The notes under the pieces: generated by a model
What the model was told of the DNA's origin: nothing
Databases searched by the model: none
The model's input: only the letters and a program-made list of their open reading frames with translations
Source of the DNA: Lentisphaerae bacterium ADurb.Bin242
GTDB taxonomy: Bacteria; Verrucomicrobiota; Lentisphaeria; Victivallales; UBA1829
Assembly (NCBI GenBank): GCA_002069785.1
Contig: MWCA01000032.1
Span: forward strand, 1-52,857
Length of the DNA: 52,857 nt
Reading direction: 5' to 3'
Program-made: the position numbers and the translations under genes
Shown here: positions 1 to 8,057 of the stretch, piece by piece
How the letters are laid out: each line of letters starts with the position of its first letter
How positions within the stretch are numbered: the first letter of the stretch is position 1

Positions 1-510
1 TCTCTTGACTGGAACTTCCTTCCCATTATCGTTTGTCTTACCATCTTCTTAATTTTCAATTTTGATACCTGCTGTAATTGTTGGCTCTTTCTTTATCGAA
101 ACAGATACATTTGTTCTTGTTGCTGCATAGTTTTAATCCATAATTCTGTGTAGCACTCTTTATCTGGTATTCCTACCATTAATGCCAAATTGAAGCAATG
201 CTGTATGAACTTCGAGATTGCATCCTGCATCTATCCACTCCTGAATTGTTTTGAATTCTACTTTCTCATCATGATATTTTTGACGAAGCCCCAATTGTTT
301 TTACCTGATGCAAAATTAGAGTACAGCACAACCGCTGGTTGCTACGGGTCGATTTTACAATCTTGAACAATAGGCTCTGTTTGCTCTATCTTCCTTTTTT
401 CTCCAGACCGCCAACAGAAAAACGAGTATAGGAGCTTCTTCTCTTGTTGCATCCCTCTCTCTGCACTCTTTGATGGCATCGTTAAAAAAAATATGTTGAA
501 CTTCTAAAAA
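1..510 (-). other. Degenerate coding remnant, Bacteroidales-like
   Basis: No intact gene is visible. The minus strand has an open stretch at about 160-300 (reading QLGLRQKYHDEKVEF, then TIQEWIDAGCNLEVH, then a stop). It continues in a second frame (IPDKECYTELWIKTMQQQEQ) and apparently a third. The predicted text is protein-like but broken by frame changes, so I read it as the decayed end of a gene from a mobile region. I do not recognise the family. Composition is AT-rich, like the ssb and IS regions that follow and unlike everything after 3600. Confidence 0.3.
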
Positions 511-513
511 TAA

Positions 514-857
514 ATGAAGATGAAAAAGATCGAGAACAGTTTTTGCGTGAGTGGATTTATTGGTCAGGATGCTACAATCCGTGAGTTTCAAAATGCCGTT
601 TAGCTGTCAGCCATGGTGAAAAGGATAAAGAGGGTAAGGTCCAGTACACCTCTGCATTTGTAAACTTAGAGGCATGGCGCAAGAACGAAGCCAAGTCTTC
701 CTTCGACATTTTGAAGAAAGGGACACTCATTACCTGTCAAGGATATCTGAAACCTGAAACTTGGACAGGTGAAGATGGTAAAGAACGTAACCGTATTAAT
801 TGGGTAGTAACAAAGTTCTATCCTGCCGAAGAGATTGAACAGGGAAAGAAAGGCTAA
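514..857 (+). pseudogene. ssb: Single-stranded DNA-binding protein gene, frameshifted
   Basis: The reading starts MKMKKIENSFCVSGFIGQDA at 514 (a second ATG at 520 is equally possible) and runs to about 594. It then resumes one frame over from about 597 (LAVSHGEKDKEGKVQYTSAF) to the stop at 855-857. Restoring one missing G next to 595 (GGC for GC) gives a continuous OB-fold SSB with the expected core: early G-x-x-G, F-V-N-L-E-A-W, G-T-L-I-T-C-Q-G-Y and a W-V-V-T strand. It would be about 114 residues without the long acidic tail, as in plasmid or conjugative-element SSBs of Bacteroides, which bind exposed single strands during transfer or replication. A single-base sequencing error would look identical. 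A strong terminator follows. Confidence 0.75.
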
Positions 858-880
858 ACACCTTTCTTATCTCTCATAAG

Positions 881-905
881 GAGCGGTCTTCGGATCGCTC
901 TTTTT
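881..905 (+). terminator. Intrinsic terminator after ssb
   Basis: An 8-bp stem (GAGCGGTC with GATCGCTC, one G-T pair) closed by a TTCG tetraloop is followed by five T. It lies 24 bases after the ssb stop. Confidence 0.85.
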
Positions 906-1099
906 GTGTATTCTCACATCTCTTTTATAGTTATACTTTTATAATTGTTCTCCGCACAGAACTACAGTATTGCCACACTAATACGTAGCCAATACAGGTT
1001 TTATCTGCCTCTTATTTCTGCCGCAAAGGTATGTCCGCCAAATTCCCACCAATGAACCTTGTATGTTTTTTTAATTTCCCTTTGGTCAAAAAAACATGC

Positions 1100-1150
1100 A
1101 TGAACCCTTGGCTTGAAGAAATTTTCGGCGAACCAAATAAGGCAGCATAA
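1100..1150 (+). CDS. Possible 16-residue peptide ORF
   Basis: ATG to TAA encodes MNPWLEEIFGEPNKAA. No clear ribosome binding site precedes it. It is the only coding-like sequence between the ssb terminator and the gene at 1200; the rest of 906-1196 shows nothing recognisable. It could be a leader peptide, the end of a lost gene, or chance. Confidence 0.2.
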   Translation: MNPWLEEIFGEPNKAA

Positions 1151-1199
1151 TAAGAGGATCAGATAAACCTCATTAGTATTAACTTTTAAATTATATGTG

Positions 1200-1808
1200 A
1201 TGGCAAATGCGTGTATTTCAGAGTATAAGCTCTGTGGAAATAAGGGAATGATAAATCAATTATTCTCAAAGTTTGAGAAGATTTTCCATGCTGACAGAAG
1301 TGAACATGCCGATAGGAAAGGTACGTATCTTCCTATGCCTTGGTTGGGATATGTAGTAAAGGAGATTTTGGAGTTAGACCCGGAAAGGGATGACATCTAC
1401 TGCCGAGGTATAATATCTTACATTGACGAAAAGGTAACAAACTGCGATGATGATACTGCTTTTTTCCAAATTCAGACAGAAACGGCTTGGGTTCCCATGA
1501 ACGGGGTATTTAAGCTGATAGAAGAAAAATTTGGTATAGAGGTTTTCTATATCGCTGAAGAACTGGCTATGGGAATTTTTGAAGGAAATGATACAGAGGG
1601 TCGTTTCTTTACAGACCGCTATATATTGGATGATACAGAACTTGATATGGACTATTTTGACAGTTTTGACGATTTGGCTTCTGTTATCAACGACTTGATA
1701 GGAGAAAAGCCAAATATCTTTGATGATATTCAAGGAATAATCTCCAAACATGAGCTTGATGAACGCATCATGGTTTACGAAATTGAATATGTTTCCCTAT
1801 CTGATTAG
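1200..1808 (+). CDS. Hypothetical protein of a Bacteroidales mobile region
   Basis: The protein is 202 residues from ATG at 1200; a GTG directly upstream at 1197 is in frame but less likely. It is acidic, has no signal peptide or membrane segment, and begins MANACISEYKLCGNKGMINQ. The middle has a W-V-P-M stretch, then I-E-V-F-Y-I-A-E-E, then a G-x-F-F-T-D-R-Y strand. That order loosely recalls the YubB/DUF1281 ferredoxin-like proteins found on plasmids and conjugative transposons, but this is a resemblance only. It sits between a broken ssb and an IS982 element, which suits cargo of a mobile element. Function unknown. Confidence 0.6.
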   Translation: MANACISEYKLCGNKGMINQLFSKFEKIFHADRSEHADRKGTYLPMPWLGYVVKEILELDPERDDIYCRGIISYIDEKVTNCDDDTAFFQIQTETAWVPMNGVFKLIEEKFGIEVFYIAEELAMGIFEGNDTEGRFFTDRYILDDTELDMDYFDSFDDLASVINDLIGEKPNIFDDIQGIISKHELDERIMVYEIEYVSLSD

Positions 1809-1822
1809 AAACATACATATAT

Positions 1823-1841
1823 ACCCGTTGGCGGAATTAAA
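1823..1841 (+). repeat. Left terminal inverted repeat of IS982 element
   Basis: The sequence ACCCGTTGGCGGAATTAAA matches the reverse complement of 2826-2844 at all 19 positions. Confidence 0.9.
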
Positions 1842-2814
1842 TAAGCGCATATTTAAGTCTGCCAATAGGTTTGTTGTTAATGTGGTTTATATATTGAAGG
1901 ATTGTAAATGCACTTATTTTCCCTAGTATTCTGGTAAACAATCCTACTGTATCTTTAGCATAATTTCTCACTATCATGAACTGATCGCATAGTTGTGAGA
2001 AATCCGTTTCGATTCTTTTCCTGGCTTTAGCAAATGGGATGAATGTAGGACTCCAGTCCTTTTGGTTCAGTCTATATGGAACTTCAAGTCTTATATTTGC
2101 AGTCTCAAACAAATCCAGTTGCACATTCTTACTAATATATCCTCTATCTCCGAGAATGCTGCAGTCATGATATTCATATTTGATATTTTTAAGATAATTG
2201 ATATCGTGAACACTTGCTTTTGTCAGGTCAAAGGAATGGATAACTCCACTTAAACCGCAAATAGCGTGTAATTTATATCCATAGTAATAATTCTTCTGAG
2301 ATGCACAATATCCGAATGATGGAGCTTTACTATAATCGTTTCTGCCCATTTTACAACGTTTCCCTCTAGCTACCCGGCATACCTCTATAGGTTTTGAATC
2401 AATACAGAAATATTCTTCACCACCATCTATCTTCTCAGCTATTCTTTTACGGATAGTGTCGCATAAGGTTGATGTAGTTTTACGCCTGTCATTATACTGG
2501 CGTCTTGAAATCAGATTGGGCATTTTATCCTTATACTCAGAAAGTCTAATGAAAAGATTACTTTCACTATCTATACCCATGGCTTCGGATGTAAGGTTCA
2601 AAGCTATAACTTCTATATCTGAAAACTTGGGAACAACACCTGGACGAGGAATATTTCCCTTCTCATTTATGAGGTTATCGCCAAATTGCTTGCAAATCTT
2701 AAGAATTTTACTGAATATTGTATATAAATTGTGCATATATTGATGATATATTAAAGGTTTGACCATCTCTAATATACTATAAATCAATAATATGCACAAC
2801 TTTTTAAACATCAA
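1837..2814 (-). CDS. IS982-family DDE transposase
   Basis: It catalyses cut-and-paste movement of the surrounding element. Family marks are the first acidic residue in Y-F-C-I-D-S-K-P-I-E-V-C, the following G-Y-C-A-S-Q-K-N-Y-Y-Y-G-Y-K block, the second acidic residue in L-G-D-R-G-Y, and the final glutamate in R-K-R-I-E-T-D-F-S-Q-L. The longest frame gives 325 residues, but starting at MHNLYTIF (about position 2736) gives 299, the usual size. No frameshift or stop interrupts it, so the element may be active. Confidence 0.9.
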   Translation of the reverse strand: MMFKKLCILLIYSILEMVKPLIYHQYMHNLYTIFSKILKICKQFGDNLINEKGNIPRPGVVPKFSDIEVIALNLTSEAMGIDSESNLFIRLSEYKDKMPNLISRRQYNDRRKTTSTLCDTIRKRIAEKIDGGEEYFCIDSKPIEVCRVARGKRCKMGRNDYSKAPSFGYCASQKNYYYGYKLHAICGLSGVIHSFDLTKASVHDINYLKNIKYEYHDCSILGDRGYISKNVQLDLFETANIRLEVPYRLNQKDWSPTFIPFAKARKRIETDFSQLCDQFMIVRNYAKDTVGLFTRILGKISAFTILQYINHINNKPIGRLKYALI

Positions 2815-2825
2815 TATATTATCTT

Positions 2826-2844
2826 TTTAATTCCGCCAACGGGT
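2826..2844 (-). repeat. Right terminal inverted repeat of IS982 element
   Basis: This is the perfect inverted copy of 1823-1841, 11 bases beyond the longest possible start of the transposase reading frame. Confidence 0.9.
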
Positions 2845-2936
2845 TATACCACTATAAACAGCTAAAAATATTCCTTTATCAGCCAATATAAAGTATTTAA
2901 GTGGTTGAGTCATGACTTTTAAACCAAGTATTTACC

Positions 2937-2944
2937 TATCTTTG
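2937..2944 (+). promoter_or_regulatory. Bacteroidales -7 promoter box
   Basis: TATCTTTG is an exact match to the Bacteroides TAnnTTTG -7 element, 28 bases before the ATG at 2973. A -33 TTTG box is not clear at the expected distance. Confidence 0.6.
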
Positions 2945-2972
2945 CGAATAAGAAGTTAACATCGATATTAGA

Positions 2973-3584
2973 ATGAGAGCACAAGTAAGAAAAACATTAT
3001 TCATCCTGATCTGTCTATTACCCTTTTACACATGGGCTCAAACCGGAAAGTTCTACTCTTCGGATAAAGAGTTATCAAACAGTCTTATCAATAAAGTATA
3101 TCAGGATCGAAGAGGATTTATCTGGATTAGTACTGAAAACGGATTAAACCGTTTTGACGGCAACCGTTTCACCATTTATAAGCATAATTCAGCCGATAGT
3201 ACTTCACTAAAAAACAATTACGTAAGAACCATGTTCGAAGACAGTGGCAGTCGCTTTTGGATAGGCTGTATCAATGGATTACAATTATACAACCGTGCTA
3301 CAGACTCGTTCAAAGAAATACGTATTCACCGAGAAGACGGAAAAAAGAATCCTCATGTTACCTCTATTATAGAGCGCACCAACGGAGACATTTGGATTGC
3401 CACATCCGGGCAAGGCATTATATCGCTGAAAAAGGGAAAAGGAGTCAATGAATTCCGGAAAGAAAAGAATCTGATTGATCGGATGAACAGTAATTTCATG
3501 AATGTTATTTATGAAGACTCTCAAAAGAATCTATGGATAGCAACTGAAGACAAGGGGCTTTTCAAATACAATCCCGAAACCAAT
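2973..3584 (+). pseudogene. Hybrid two-component regulator, N-terminal fragment
   Basis: Residues 1-22 are a signal peptide ending in W-A-Q. Four two-component-regulator propeller repeats follow at about 39-63, 84-107, 129-152 and 176-200, each built as V-Y-E-D-x-x-G-x-x-W-I-x-T-x-x-G-L-x-x-F/Y. This is the start of a Bacteroidales HTCS protein, normally about 1300 residues with a 14-blade sensor, histidine kinase, receiver and AraC-type output, usually sensing polysaccharide breakdown products. Only 204 residues remain before the frame passes without a stop into an unrelated methyltransferase. The missing 80 percent makes a functional product unlikely. Confidence 0.8.
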
Positions 3585-3600
3585 GCCTGGCGGCTGGTCA
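3570..3600. other. Junction between Bacteroidales-like and Lentisphaerae-like DNA
   Basis: Composition, codon use and gene families change abruptly here. Text on the left reads L-F-K-Y-N-P-E-T-N, typical of an HTCS propeller. Text on the right reads R-L-V-N-G-E-S-D-G, typical of RlmI-like methyltransferases just after their N-terminal domain. The residues between (N-A-W) would fit either family, so the exact break is uncertain by some ten bases. No inverted repeat, integrase or tRNA lies at the join. Confidence 0.7.
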
Positions 3601-4496
3601 ACGGCGAATCGGACGGCTTTTCCGGGCTGGCGGCGGACCGCTACGGGGATGTTCTGGCGTTGAAGATTTATACGGCGGCATGGGTCCCGTATCTGGGGAA
3701 TGTCGCGGACGCCCTGTGCGCGGCGAATCCGGGATTGAACCGTCTCGCCGTGCGCTTTTCGCGGGAGGTCTCCGCTTTGCCGCCGGAAGTCCGTTTCCAT
3801 CTGGCGGACGGAACGCTGTTCGGGCCTCCGGGCTGGGACGGACGGGTCGAGTTCCTCGAGAATTCCCTGATCTTCGAAGCGAATGTGAAGGAAGGGCAGA
3901 AGACCGGATTCTTTCTGGACCAGCGGGAGAATCGCGCCCGGGTCGGCGAACTTGCCAGGGGAATGAAAAAGGTTCTCAATGTGTTTTCCTATTCCGGCGG
4001 ATTTTCGCTGTATGCCGCCCGGAACGGGGCGGAGGAGGTGACGGATATCGATTTCAGCAAGCCGGCGCTTGCCGCTTCCGAACGGAATTTCGAGTTGAAC
4101 CGGAATCTTCCCGGCGTGGCGGTCTGCCGTCACCGGGGAATCGCGGATGACGCATTCCACGCAATGAAGACGCTGGAAGAAAAGGGCGAACGGTTCGACC
4201 TCGTGATCGTGGACCCGCCGTCGTTCGCCAAGTCGTCCGCCGAACGGATTACCGCGCTGAACGCGTATTCCCGGCTGGCGTCCCTGGCGGTGCGGCTCCT
4301 GCGCAAGAACGGGATTCTGGTGTTTGCCTCCTGTTCCAGCCGGGTCGGCGCGGACGAACTCTTCGAGGAAGTCCACCGGGCGGCGCACAACGCGGGACGT
4401 CCCCTTCAAGAGTTCGACCGCCGTGCGGAAGCCCCGGATCATCCGGCCGACTTCAAGGAGTCGCATTACCTGAAATGTCTTTACGCCCGTGTGTAA
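3585..4496 (+). CDS. RlmI-like class I SAM-dependent RNA methyltransferase, 5'-truncated
   Basis: About 303 residues remain. Seen in order are R-L-V-N-G-E-S-D-G and D-R-Y-G-D-V (end of the linker domain), E-G-Q-K-T-G-F-F-L-D-Q-R, the SAM-binding motif V-L-N-V-F-S-Y-S-G-G-F, an acidic T-D-I-D-F-S, and the catalytic-region motif D-L-V-I-V-D-P-P-S-F. The family (COG1092) makes 5-methylcytosine in 23S rRNA. The N-terminal PUA domain and the true start are missing because of the junction, so this is presumably part of an intact gene in the real genome. It continues the HTCS frame by chance or through shared bases at the join. Confidence 0.85.
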   Translation, partial: AWRLVNGESDGFSGLAADRYGDVLALKIYTAAWVPYLGNVADALCAANPGLNRLAVRFSREVSALPPEVRFHLADGTLFGPPGWDGRVEFLENSLIFEANVKEGQKTGFFLDQRENRARVGELARGMKKVLNVFSYSGGFSLYAARNGAEEVTDIDFSKPALAASERNFELNRNLPGVAVCRHRGIADDAFHAMKTLEEKGERFDLVIVDPPSFAKSSAERITALNAYSRLASLAVRLLRKNGILVFASCSSRVGADELFEEVHRAAHNAGRPLQEFDRRAEAPDHPADFKESHYLKCLYARV

Positions 4497-4634
4497 CTCC
4501 GGTCCGGGAGAAAACGGTATTTTTCCATATTTTTTTGACCGGAACCGAATCGATATTTCAGTCTTCCATGCAAATATATTCCGGAGCATTCCGTTCCGGG
4601 CTTTTTTTTCTCCGCGAAATCTCATTTTTTCCTG

Positions 4635-4663
4635 TTTACTTTCGGGCGGTGACGTGCTATTGT
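4635..4663 (+). promoter_or_regulatory. Sigma70-type promoter for purO
   Basis: TTTACT, 17 bases, TATTGT; the -10 end is 46 bases before the purO ATG. The rest of 4497-4709 holds no recognised feature. Confidence 0.5.
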
Positions 4664-4709
4664 ACCGACTTTGGAAAGCAACCTCATATCGAGATGAAAG
4701 GAACGAAAC

Positions 4710-5357
4710 ATGTATATCGGCAGAATCGTGGCGGCGGGGATGACCCGGAACGGAAAAATCGCGGCGGCTTACAGGGTATCCTCCCGTTCGTTTCCCAACC
4801 GCTCCGCGCGCCTGGCGGGGGAAACCGTCTCCATCATGCCCCGCGCGGGGTTCGAAGGCGACCTTGTCAAAAACCCCTATATCGCGTACAACTGCCTGCG
4901 CCTCAACGGGAAGATCGCGCTGGTCGCCAACGGGTCGCAGACCGATCCGATCATCGAAAAAATTTCCTCCGGAATGAATCTGCGGGACGCTTTTGCGCTC
5001 CCTCTGCTTGCCATGGATTATGAGAAAGACTCCCTCAACACGCCCCGGATCGCGGCCGCCGTCGACGCGGAAAAAAAGGTCTGCATGCTGGGGATCGTGC
5101 GGCACGACGCGCTCCTGGTCCGCGAATTTCCGCTGGTCCCTGGGAAGATCTATTATCTCTCCACGTATGAGAAAAACGCCCCGTGCCGGAACCACTGCGA
5201 CGATGCCTTCGATGCCGGGTCCGCCGTGGAAGTCTGCGCCTGGCTGATCTCCGGCGGAGAGTTCGCCGCCTTTGAAAAACCGATCACCGCCGCCTCCGCG
5301 CTCTGGAACGGAACTTCCTACGAACTGGCCGTGCGCGACGCGGAAATTCAGGCGTAA
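4710..5357 (+). CDS. purO: IMP cyclohydrolase, PurO type
   Basis: The 215-residue protein begins MYIGRIVAAGMTRNGKIAAA and continues Y-R-V-S-S-R-S-F-P-N-R, the hallmark opening of the PurO family (PF07826). It closes the imidazole ring of FAICAR to give IMP, the last step of purine synthesis. Most bacteria use the PurH cyclohydrolase domain instead; PurO was first described in archaea and occurs in scattered bacteria. Length is typical and no membrane segment is present. AAAGGAAC precedes the ATG at a suitable distance. The helicase starts 14 bases after the stop and probably shares the transcript. purB of the same pathway lies at 47629-49074. Confidence 0.9.
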   Translation: MYIGRIVAAGMTRNGKIAAAYRVSSRSFPNRSARLAGETVSIMPRAGFEGDLVKNPYIAYNCLRLNGKIALVANGSQTDPIIEKISSGMNLRDAFALPLLAMDYEKDSLNTPRIAAAVDAEKKVCMLGIVRHDALLVREFPLVPGKIYYLSTYEKNAPCRNHCDDAFDAGSAVEVCAWLISGGEFAAFEKPITAASALWNGTSYELAVRDAEIQA

Positions 5358-5371
5358 GGAATCGTTTCGAC

Positions 5372-7414
5372 ATGCCATCTCCGATCGCTTCCCTGAATCC
5401 CCAGCAGAAAGAGGCCGCCACCGTCCTCGAAGGACCCGTTCTGGTCCTGGCCGGCGCCGGAACCGGAAAAACGAAAGTCATCACCTGCCGCATCGCCTAC
5501 ATGATCGAACAGGGGATTCCCCCCGCATCCATCCTCGGCGTGACGTTCACCAACAAGGCGGCCAGGGAAATGCGGGAGCGCCTGGACCGTCTGGTCGAGC
5601 CCGAACTCTCCAAGAAGGTGACGCTCGGAACATTTCATTCTTTCTGCGCCCGCATCCTTCACCGGTATGTGCATCTGGCCGGACACTACAATTCTTCGTT
5701 CAGCATCGCGGACGACACCGACCAGATCAGCCTGGTGCGTCAGGCCGCCGCCGAACTGGGCTACTCCAAGGAGGAGATCGACACCCGTTCCGCACTTTCC
5801 TACATCGGCCGGAAGAAGAATGCGCTCCAGTGGCCGGCGGATGCGCTGGCAGAGGATGCGAACACCTACTCGGACAACGCCCATTTCGCACGGATTTACG
5901 AACGTTACCAGCAGATGCTTGAACTCCAGAACACCCTCGATTTCGACGACATGCTCCTGATCACCCTCAAACTGCTGGAGGAGCATCCCGAGGTCCTCGA
6001 ATACTGCCGCAATACGTATCGCTATCTGCTGGTGGATGAATACCAGGACACCAATCAGGCCCAGTTCAAAATCATTCAGCGGATCGCCGGGGAAAAAATG
6101 AACCTCTGCGTGGTCGGAGACGACGACCAGAGCATTTATTCCTGGCGCGGCGCCGTGATCTCCAACATCCTCGACTTCCCGAAACATTTTCCCGGCGCGA
6201 AGCAGGTCAAGCTCGAGCAGAACTACCGTTCCACGAACGCCATTCTCGATACGGCCAACGCCGTCATCTCCGAGAACTTCTCCCGCTACGACAAGAATCT
6301 CTGGTCCGCGAAAGGGCAGGGGGAGAAGGTCAAGGTCTTCCGCCTTCCGGACGGCGAAACCGAGGCCCGTTTTGTGGCGGACGTCATCTCCAACATGATC
6401 TCGCGCGACCCGGACCGTCTCTGGTCCGACTTCGCGATCCTTTTCCGTTCCAACCATCTTTCGCTTGCCTTCGAGCAGGAATTCCGTTCCCGCGGAATCA
6501 CCCCGAAAATCATCGGGGGACAGGCTTTCTTCCAGCGCAAGGAAGTCAAGGACGCCGCCGCCTATCTCAAGCTGCTGGTGAACAAACGCGACGACCAGTG
6601 CCTGCTCCGCATTCTTTCCGTGCCTCCGCGCGGCCTTGGCGACAAGGCGATCCTGACGCTGCGCGAACTCCAGAAGACGTTGCACAAGCCTCTGCTGGAA
6701 ATCCTCGGCATGGAAGAGTATCATGCACAACTCTCGAAAAGCGCCGCGTCCGCCGCGGCGTCCATGGCCGGGTGCATCTCTCAATATGCGACCGAATTCC
6801 AGCAGCCCGGACGCCTCGCCGACCGGGTCCAGGACTACCTGATCGACATCGGGTATCTCAACGGGCTCCAGAAGATCTACAAGAACATCGAGGAATCGGA
6901 CAAGCGGCGCGACAATATTCTGGCATTCATCAACTACATCGGCATTTTTGAACTCCGCCAGAAGAGGGAATGCTCCCTCGGAGAATTCATGGAGACGTAT
7001 TCCCTGCTGGACGATACCGACCGCACGGAAGAGAAGGAGGATTGCGACGGTCCCATCCTGTCCACCGTCCACGCCGCCAAGGGACTGGAGTTTCCGGTCG
7101 TTTTCATTGTGGGGATGGAGCACGGCCTTTTCCCGCACGAGAGGACCTTGAAGGAAAACGGCGAAGAGGAGGAACGGCGTCTTTTTTATGTTGCGGTCAC
7201 CCGGGCGCGGGAACAGCTCTTCATCACCTGCGCCGCAGCGCGGTTCAAGTATCATGAATACGTGCGGCAGCTGCCGTCGCCGTTTCTCCGCAATCTTCCG
7301 GAAAGCTGTGTGGAAAAGCCTGCGCCGGAATCGTTCATCCAACCGGAGGCGCAAGTCACGGAAGACGAACTGCGGAACGCCTTTGCCGATATTCTCAAGA
7401 ATCTCCGCAAATAG
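5372..7414 (+). CDS. uvrD: UvrD/PcrA-type superfamily 1 DNA helicase
   Basis: The protein is 680 residues and unwinds DNA 3'-5' in repair and replication restart. Seen in order are the Q motif L-N-P-Q-Q-K, Walker A A-G-A-G-T-G-K-T (27-34), motif Ia T-F-T-N-K-A-A, motif II D-E-Y-Q-D-T from D222, motif III G-D-D-D-Q-S-I-Y-S-W-R-G, motif IV Q-N-Y-R-S, motif V H-A-A-K-G-L-E-F, and motif VI F-Y-V-A-V-T-R-A-R. All catalytic residues are present. It is slightly shorter than E. coli UvrD (720), mainly in the C-terminal tail. UvrD, PcrA and Rep cannot be told apart here. It converges with the next gene, leaving 9 bases between the stops. Confidence 0.95.
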   Translation: MPSPIASLNPQQKEAATVLEGPVLVLAGAGTGKTKVITCRIAYMIEQGIPPASILGVTFTNKAAREMRERLDRLVEPELSKKVTLGTFHSFCARILHRYVHLAGHYNSSFSIADDTDQISLVRQAAAELGYSKEEIDTRSALSYIGRKKNALQWPADALAEDANTYSDNAHFARIYERYQQMLELQNTLDFDDMLLITLKLLEEHPEVLEYCRNTYRYLLVDEYQDTNQAQFKIIQRIAGEKMNLCVVGDDDQSIYSWRGAVISNILDFPKHFPGAKQVKLEQNYRSTNAILDTANAVISENFSRYDKNLWSAKGQGEKVKVFRLPDGETEARFVADVISNMISRDPDRLWSDFAILFRSNHLSLAFEQEFRSRGITPKIIGGQAFFQRKEVKDAAAYLKLLVNKRDDQCLLRILSVPPRGLGDKAILTLRELQKTLHKPLLEILGMEEYHAQLSKSAASAAASMAGCISQYATEFQQPGRLADRVQDYLIDIGYLNGLQKIYKNIEESDKRRDNILAFINYIGIFELRQKRECSLGEFMETYSLLDDTDRTEEKEDCDGPILSTVHAAKGLEFPVVFIVGMEHGLFPHERTLKENGEEEERRLFYVAVTRAREQLFITCAAARFKYHEYVRQLPSPFLRNLPESCVEKPAPESFIQPEAQVTEDELRNAFADILKNLRK

Positions 7415-7423
7415 TGCCGGATG

Positions 7424-7876
7424 TCATTTCAGGAGATAGGGACTGAACCGGAATGTCCGGCATCCGCGCACGAAAAGATCCTCCATCATCCGGGGGAAGG
7501 AACCGTTCACCACGATACAAGGCGTATGGAACGTCTTGCCGGTCCACAGCCATGCGGGAGGCCGGTTGGACGGCCGGACCATGATCGGCGGAAGGGATTC
7601 CCATATTTTCCGGGTAGGCTGGAAGCGGGGCTTGTAAACGGTCTGCGGATATTGGGAGACCCCTTCCAGCAGGGACGGATAGGAAGGCGACGGGTCTCCG
7701 GCAACGGGTCCGCAATAAAATCCAAGGGAGGCCCCCTGGATCTTTCTGATCCGGACTCCCGCCGGTTCTTCCGGCTCCCCGTCGGAATCCTCCAGCGGAT
7801 TCATATTCGGGAAAAGCTGAAAACGGGTGGGTGGAAACAACTTTTCTTTTTCGGGGAAGAAAATCCAGCCGCGCAT
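7424..7876 (-). CDS. Hypothetical protein
   Basis: The protein is 150 residues from an ATG preceded by AAAGGA. Codon choice follows the neighbouring genes closely, whereas the long plus-strand frame over the same DNA does not, so I take this strand as coding. It is rich in proline and aromatic residues (begins MRGWIFFPEKEKLFPPTRFQ), with no signal peptide, membrane segment or known motif. Family not recognised. It sits alone between two plus-strand genes. Confidence 0.6.
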   Translation of the reverse strand: MRGWIFFPEKEKLFPPTRFQLFPNMNPLEDSDGEPEEPAGVRIRKIQGASLGFYCGPVAGDPSPSYPSLLEGVSQYPQTVYKPRFQPTRKIWESLPPIMVRPSNRPPAWLWTGKTFHTPCIVVNGSFPRMMEDLFVRGCRTFRFSPYLLK

Positions 7877-7994
7877 GATTCCGGTCCTTTCACTTACCCT
7901 CCCAATGTAACGCGAAAGCGCTGTTTTTCAAGAAAAATCCGGAAAAATTGTCGGATGCCGGGCGAAAATCCGTTTTTTTTATTTCCGGGAAAGC

Positions 7995-8023
7995 TTGACA
8001 AACCGCCGGAAGGGGAATATTGT
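7995..8023 (+). promoter_or_regulatory. Sigma70-type promoter for glutaredoxin gene
   Basis: Consensus TTGACA, 17 bases, TATTGT. The -10 box ends 34 bases before the glutaredoxin ATG. The -10 matches that proposed for purO. Confidence 0.7.
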
Positions 8024-8057
8024 AGGAACGGAAACCAACCCGGAAAGGAGTGTCATC

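Larger units (their letters stand above)
1823..2844 (-). mobile_element. IS982-family insertion sequence, complete
   Basis: The element is 1022 bp with perfect 19-bp terminal inverted repeats around one transposase gene on the minus strand. Flanks are ...CATATAT on the left and TATACCA... on the right, so no target duplication of five or more bases is evident; a short AT-rich overlap cannot be resolved. The element lies wholly in the Bacteroidales-like part. Confidence 0.85.

Noticed and set aside
2973..4496. A genuine regulator-methyltransferase fusion protein of 507 residues
   Set aside because: Each half is truncated inside a domain, the halves come from different lineages, and composition shifts at the join. 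An artefact is simpler.
3531..5378. Minus-strand frame of 615 codons
   Set aside because: Mirror of the methyltransferase and purO genes; spans the composition junction and has no protein-family text.
5348..7354. Minus-strand frame of 668 codons
   Set aside because: Lies opposite the helicase, which has every expected motif; low-complexity Gly/Val/Asp text is typical of the complement of GC-rich genes.
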